Shown here in pieces: positions 5,732 to 8,395 of a stretch of DNA of 8,395 nucleotides. The notes beneath the pieces are model-generated. The model was not told the origin of the DNA. It ran no database searches and was given only the letters and a program-made list of their open reading frames with translations. The translations under genes were made by a program, and so were the position numbers. Within the stretch, counting starts at the first letter, position 1; each line of letters starts with the position of its first letter. Where the stretch lies: NCBI GenBank assembly GCA_049662565.1, contig JBATBW010000045.1, positions 1 through 8,395 of the forward strand, written 5' to 3'. This DNA comes from JBATBW01 sp049662565. GTDB lineage: Bacteria; Bacillota_I; Bacilli_A; Erysipelotrichales; Erysipelotrichaceae.

Positions 5732-6145
5732 TCAAATATTATCATTATTAATTGCCTCTATTATCTTTTTCTCTATTTCTATTTTAACTTGTTGTTGGAT
5801 TAATTCTTTGCATTGACAATTATTTATAATTATCTTTTCCATTATTGAATGATACAACTCATTTTGAAAACTATTAACCTTTTTTTGATAATCAATCAAA
5901 AATCTATACAACTTCAATTGTGATCTAAGTTCATATAATTCTTTAATATGAAGTTCTTTCATAATAGTTAATTTCATATTTGCCCATTTATCTAAATCAG
6001 TTGGATAACATTCCATAACTATCAATTTATTAATAATTTGTTTAAATGGTTCACTTTCAGTTATCCATAATTGTGTTTGAAATTTTTCAATTTGAAAATT
6101 TCTATAAAGCAAAAACTGAACCATTTCGTTATTTAACTTTTTCAA
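5732..6145 (-). CDS. Unknown protein, TTG start, last of a three-gene unit
   Basis: A 137-aa protein with no family I recognise. Translation very likely starts at TTG 6145: GGAGGA (6151-6156) sits 5 bases upstream, while the first ATG in frame (6124) is 26 bases away. The start overlaps the end of the preceding gene by 17 bp, which indicates translational coupling. The protein is rich in Ile, Lys, Gln and Asn. It looks mostly helical, with a possible coiled coil in the C-terminal half (RSQLKLYRFLIDYQKKVNS, then VKIEIEKKIIEAI), and a CQC motif near residue 113. No membrane segment or signal is seen. It ends in TGA. Context gives no function beyond membership in a small unknown module within the transfer cluster. 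Confidence 0.75.
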   Translation of the reverse strand: MKKLNNEMVQFLLYRNFQIEKFQTQLWITESEPFKQIINKLIVMECYPTDLDKWANMKLTIMKELHIKELYELRSQLKLYRFLIDYQKKVNSFQNELYHSIMEKIIINNCQCKELIQQQVKIEIEKKIIEAINNDNI

Positions 6146-6794
6146 TTTGCTCCTCCAATTCTTTTTTTAGAACATTTAAAATATTCAAAGTTGATTTGCT
6201 TTTTTTGGATAACATATTTTTAATTATTCTACTTTCAATTGAATAGATGAAATTGCCAGCGGAGTTTGTAACTAATTTAAAAAATTTATAGCACATAAGT
6301 TGATCATCAAAAATGTATTTAAAATTTGGCTTTTTTATATCTTTTTTATTTTTTGAAAAATGCAACACACTAATATAATTAATCGTCTCAATAATTTGTG
6401 ATGAATATTTTTTATGATTATAAAAAGTCAATAATAATTCTTCCAAGAGCTTCAGTTCTTCATCATTCAAATATAATTGATTACTGGTGTAATTAGTAAC
6501 ATTTGTGACATCACAAGAATCATATAAATTAATTATTTTTGTTTTGTCGGCATTTAAAACATCAACAGCATTACTTCCCATTTTTAAAAAAGTATAATGA
6601 TAATTCCATTCTTTAAACGACAACAAATATTGCGCATCATTGTTTTGATTAAATGCTACTAGTTTGTTATCAAAGTTCATTGAAAAATTATATGCACAAA
6701 ATTCAAAGAACTTATTAACATTTTCATTATTAAATAGTTTTAATAATTGATTATCCTTTAATTCCATCAGTTGATTTATTCTAATATTTTTCAT
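6129..6794 (-). CDS. Unknown protein, middle gene of the three-gene unit
   Basis: A 221-aa protein (from ATG 6794) that I do not recognise. That start overlaps the previous gene by 14 bp (ATGAAAAATATTAG contains both signals) and suggests termination-reinitiation, since no ribosome site is visible. An upstream ATG at 6839 would add MIEFLIMCILILVLI, a hydrophobic stretch that could be a real membrane anchor followed by Lys/Arg, but it needs a 59-bp overlap and also lacks a ribosome site. The body is a mixed alpha/beta, Asn/Lys-rich soluble protein (FEFCAYNFSMNFDNKLVAF, NLYDSCDVTNVTNY) with an acidic-leucine helix near its middle (NDEELKLLEELLLTF) and a charged C-terminal helix (LKKELEEQIEKVK). 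No catalytic motif was seen. Coupled to the genes on both sides. Confidence 0.7.
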   Translation of the reverse strand: MKNIRINQLMELKDNQLLKLFNNENVNKFFEFCAYNFSMNFDNKLVAFNQNNDAQYLLSFKEWNYHYTFLKMGSNAVDVLNADKTKIINLYDSCDVTNVTNYTSNQLYLNDEELKLLEELLLTFYNHKKYSSQIIETINYISVLHFSKNKKDIKKPNFKYIFDDQLMCYKFFKLVTNSAGNFIYSIESRIIKNMLSKKSKSTLNILNVLKKELEEQIEKVK

Positions 6795-7218
6795 AATTAA
6801 TACCAGAATTAATATACACATAATCAAAAATTCTATCATATTTAATCAGCTTATTGTCTTTTATTAATAGATAATATTCATTTAATATTATTTTATAAAG
6901 CTTGATTACTTTATTTAAATCGATTGTTATTTTACAATTAGCATTACTACTAAGTGTTTGAAAATAAAAAAGTTTTTCAGCATCACTACTGTTCATAATT
7001 ATTTTAGGAAACATTTCAACGTATTCTTTATATAAATCTTTTCTAGTCAGTTCTTTATCTTGATTTGTAAAAAAATCAAGTAAAGTTAATTTTTCATCGT
7101 TATTAGTATAGAATACTTCAACTTCTTCATTATATGATTTTATAGATTTAGTTTTAGTAAGATATATGTCTTCTTCTTCAAAAGATAACGTTTCATTACT
7201 TATTGATATTCTTGCCAT
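6781..7218 (-). CDS. Unknown protein, first gene of the three-gene unit
   Basis: A 145-aa protein that I do not recognise. ATG 7218 is preceded by AAAAGGA about 10 bases upstream. The N-terminus is polar and acidic (SFEEEDIYLTKTKSIKSYNEEVEVFY); a helical, Tyr/Ile/Lys-rich region follows (KVIKLYKIILNEYYLLIKD). No membrane segment, metal-binding cluster or known motif was found. It follows the VirB4 terminator and an inverted repeat at 7247-7272, so it probably starts a new transcript, although I could not identify clear -35 and -10 elements. The extreme Asn/Lys/Ile bias resembles that of the two following genes more than that of VirB4, consistent with a cargo or accessory module acquired as a unit. 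Function unknown. Confidence 0.72.
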   Translation of the reverse strand: MARISISNETLSFEEEDIYLTKTKSIKSYNEEVEVFYTNNDEKLTLLDFFTNQDKELTRKDLYKEYVEMFPKIIMNSSDAEKLFYFQTLSSNANCKITIDLNKVIKLYKIILNEYYLLIKDNKLIKYDRIFDYVYINSGINYEKY

Positions 7219-7246
7219 TTTATCACTATCCTTTTTATATCAACAT

Positions 7247-7272
7247 TCAAAATCAATTTAGAGTGATTTTGA
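7247..7272. repeat. 9-bp perfect inverted repeat upstream of the unknown gene trio
   Basis: TCAAAATCA (7247-7255) and TGATTTTGA (7264-7272) are perfect inverted copies with an 8-base spacer, 29 to 54 bases before ATG 7218 and after the VirB4 terminator. Position and symmetry fit an operator or a leader hairpin for the three-gene unit. No promoter consensus of good quality could be placed around it. Confidence 0.5.
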
Positions 7273-7315
7273 GCCGACTATAGACCGATTTCCAACGCGA
7301 ATGGTAAATAATATT

Positions 7316-7354
7316 AAAAAGGCAAAACCGTTTATACGCCCTTGTTTTGCCTTT
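7316..7354 (-). terminator. Intrinsic terminator after the VirB4-type gene
   Basis: The minus strand forms AAAGGCAAAAC (7344-7354) paired with GTTTTGCCTTT (7318-7328), 11 perfect pairs with a 15-base loop, followed by a short U-run and AATATTATTT. It begins 15 bases after the stop codon. The inverse repeat also offers an A/T-flanked stem on the plus strand. Confidence 0.75.
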
Positions 7355-7368
7355 CAAACACATTGCGT

Positions 7369-8395
7369 TTAATTTCGTGTCGGATCCATTTCTTTTAATT
7401 CTTTTTCACTCGCCAATACTTCAATTTCATATTTCTTATTACCACAAATAAACAATGCTTCCCCTCTTACATAATCAAGAATCGAATACATTTCGTTTGT
7501 GTTTAATGCTATCATTTCCCCCAACGATTCAACTGGTGCTTTTTCTAACATCATGATGATTTTATATGTGGAGTTGTTAAGTATTGATTTGCCATGGACA
7601 TTCATTACTACACCATCAATTAAAACATCACTACTTAAATCGCGCGGTTCTTGTGTTCCAATTACAGCACAATTGTTATATTTTCTTGATCGCCTATAAA
7701 TGCTAGCTAACTCTTTGGCGGTCACGCCTTCTAAAATCATTTCATGCGCCTCATCCAAAACAAAGGCAGTATCTTCATTTAAATTCAAACACTTACTCCA
7801 AGCATATCTAAACATAATATAATTCAAACTATCTTTTAAACCTTGATCTTTTTCTTTGAGTGATTTTGTTCCAAATGATAAAATATCATTCTTGTTATTC
7901 TCATTAATAGTTGTAACTCCATCAAAATAATTTTTATGCGAGTTGATTAATGGTTTAATTGCTGATAGTAATTTATACAGTAAATCTTTTTGAGTTTTAT
8001 TGTCGCTCTTTTCCATTTCTTCTAACAAAACACAATTTAAATCAGAAAAAGTCGGATAACTGGACAAAGGCAACCCTTTAAAGGACAAATCAAAAGTAAT
8101 TCCTTTTCTTTTGTAGGTTTCTACGACAATTGGATCTATTTCATTTAAAGCTTCATGAAGACTTTCTTTAATGTTGTAATGATAAAGTTTTAAAATCATT
8201 TTAATATCATCTATAGCATTATAGATAGCCGTTTCAGTATCATATAATTTGATGTTTTCATCATCACTAGAAATAGGTTTTAAATCAAATATATTAATTT
8301 GATTTCCAGGGACCCCCCAATTAATAAAAGTCCCACCAAATTTTTTTGTCATGTATACATTTTTGTTTTCGGGATCGATCCATATTAACTTAGTT
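7369..8395 (-). CDS. VirB4/TraE-type conjugative transfer ATPase, C-terminal part (5' end outside window)
   Basis: The ATPase that powers assembly and substrate transport of the type IV secretion channel, at the cytoplasmic membrane face. The frame is open to the window edge (341 residues seen), so the ATG at 8352 is internal. The sequence opens with TKLIWIDPENKNVYMTKKFGGTFINWG and INIFDL, the region following the P-loop in VirB4 proteins (IDPE-EY, FGG, iNpFdl pattern); the P-loop itself lies outside. Walker B is AFVLDEAHEM. It is followed by IYRRSRKYNNCAVIGTQEPRDL, the conserved Arg/Gln (RRxRK...TQ) motor motifs, and RGEALFICGNKKYEIEV near the end. A strong terminator follows 15 bases after the stop. 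The other channel genes are presumably upstream, beyond the window. Family assignment is by motif pattern and is secure. Confidence 0.93.
   Translation of the reverse strand, partial: TKLIWIDPENKNVYMTKKFGGTFINWGVPGNQINIFDLKPISSDDENIKLYDTETAIYNAIDDIKMILKLYHYNIKESLHEALNEIDPIVVETYKRKGITFDLSFKGLPLSSYPTFSDLNCVLLEEMEKSDNKTQKDLLYKLLSAIKPLINSHKNYFDGVTTINENNKNDILSFGTKSLKEKDQGLKDSLNYIMFRYAWSKCLNLNEDTAFVLDEAHEMILEGVTAKELASIYRRSRKYNNCAVIGTQEPRDLSSDVLIDGVVMNVHGKSILNNSTYKIIMMLEKAPVESLGEMIALNTNEMYSILDYVRGEALFICGNKKYEIEVLASEKELKEMDPTRN

Noticed and set aside
1..8395. Mycoplasma-type code (TGA = Trp)
   Set aside because: Trp codons in conserved motifs are TGG, and the frames closed by TGA at 5246 and 5732 would only gain low-complexity or very short extensions.

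Overview
The window is very AT-rich and uses the standard bacterial code: Trp is read from TGG, and two genes end in TGA. Strong AGGAGG-type ribosome sites are common. This points to a low-GC Gram-positive host (Bacillota or a relative of Mycoplasmatota that keeps the standard code). All convincing genes lie on the minus strand, so they are described from high to low coordinates. The content is part of a conjugative element (ICE or conjugative plasmid): the C-terminal part of a VirB4-type ATPase, a VirD4/TraG-type coupling protein, an M23 peptidoglycan hydrolase, a DUF4314-like small protein, a ribbon-helix-helix (RHH) DNA-binding protein and a CHC2/DUF3991/TOPRIM primase-like protein.

Layout: the VirB4 end (8395-7369) is closed by a clear intrinsic terminator. 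Next come three unrecognised genes (7218-5732), tightly coupled by 14 bp and 17 bp overlaps, the last starting at TTG behind a strong ribosome site. An AT-rich non-coding stretch follows (5731-5468). It ends in a promoter with a perfect TATAAT, whose -35 is embedded in an 18-bp perfect palindrome. This promoter drives the DUF4314-like gene (5467-5246). A 262-bp non-coding stretch (5245-4984) then carries two hairpins, a terminator, a 17-bp direct repeat and five copies of GACATAC/GTATGTC. It is a good candidate for a cis-acting site such as oriT or an operator array. After it come the RHH gene, a 90-aa unknown, the coupling protein, the M23 hydrolase and the primase-like gene, with a hairpin at most junctions from the 90-aa gene onward.

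Two core genes are interrupted. The coupling protein has an in-frame TAA, with homologous sequence continuing in the same frame. The primase-like gene changes frame exactly at an A_AAA_AAG heptamer, in the phase required for -1 ribosomal frameshifting. Either the element is decaying, or the sequence has errors, or (for the primase only) the shift may be programmed.

Inferred division of labour: the RHH protein would mark the transfer DNA, possibly at the adjacent repeats. The coupling protein would bring that DNA to the VirB4-powered channel, the M23 enzyme would open the cell wall, and the primase-like protein would act on DNA in donor or recipient. No relaxase, integrase or replication initiator is visible here.
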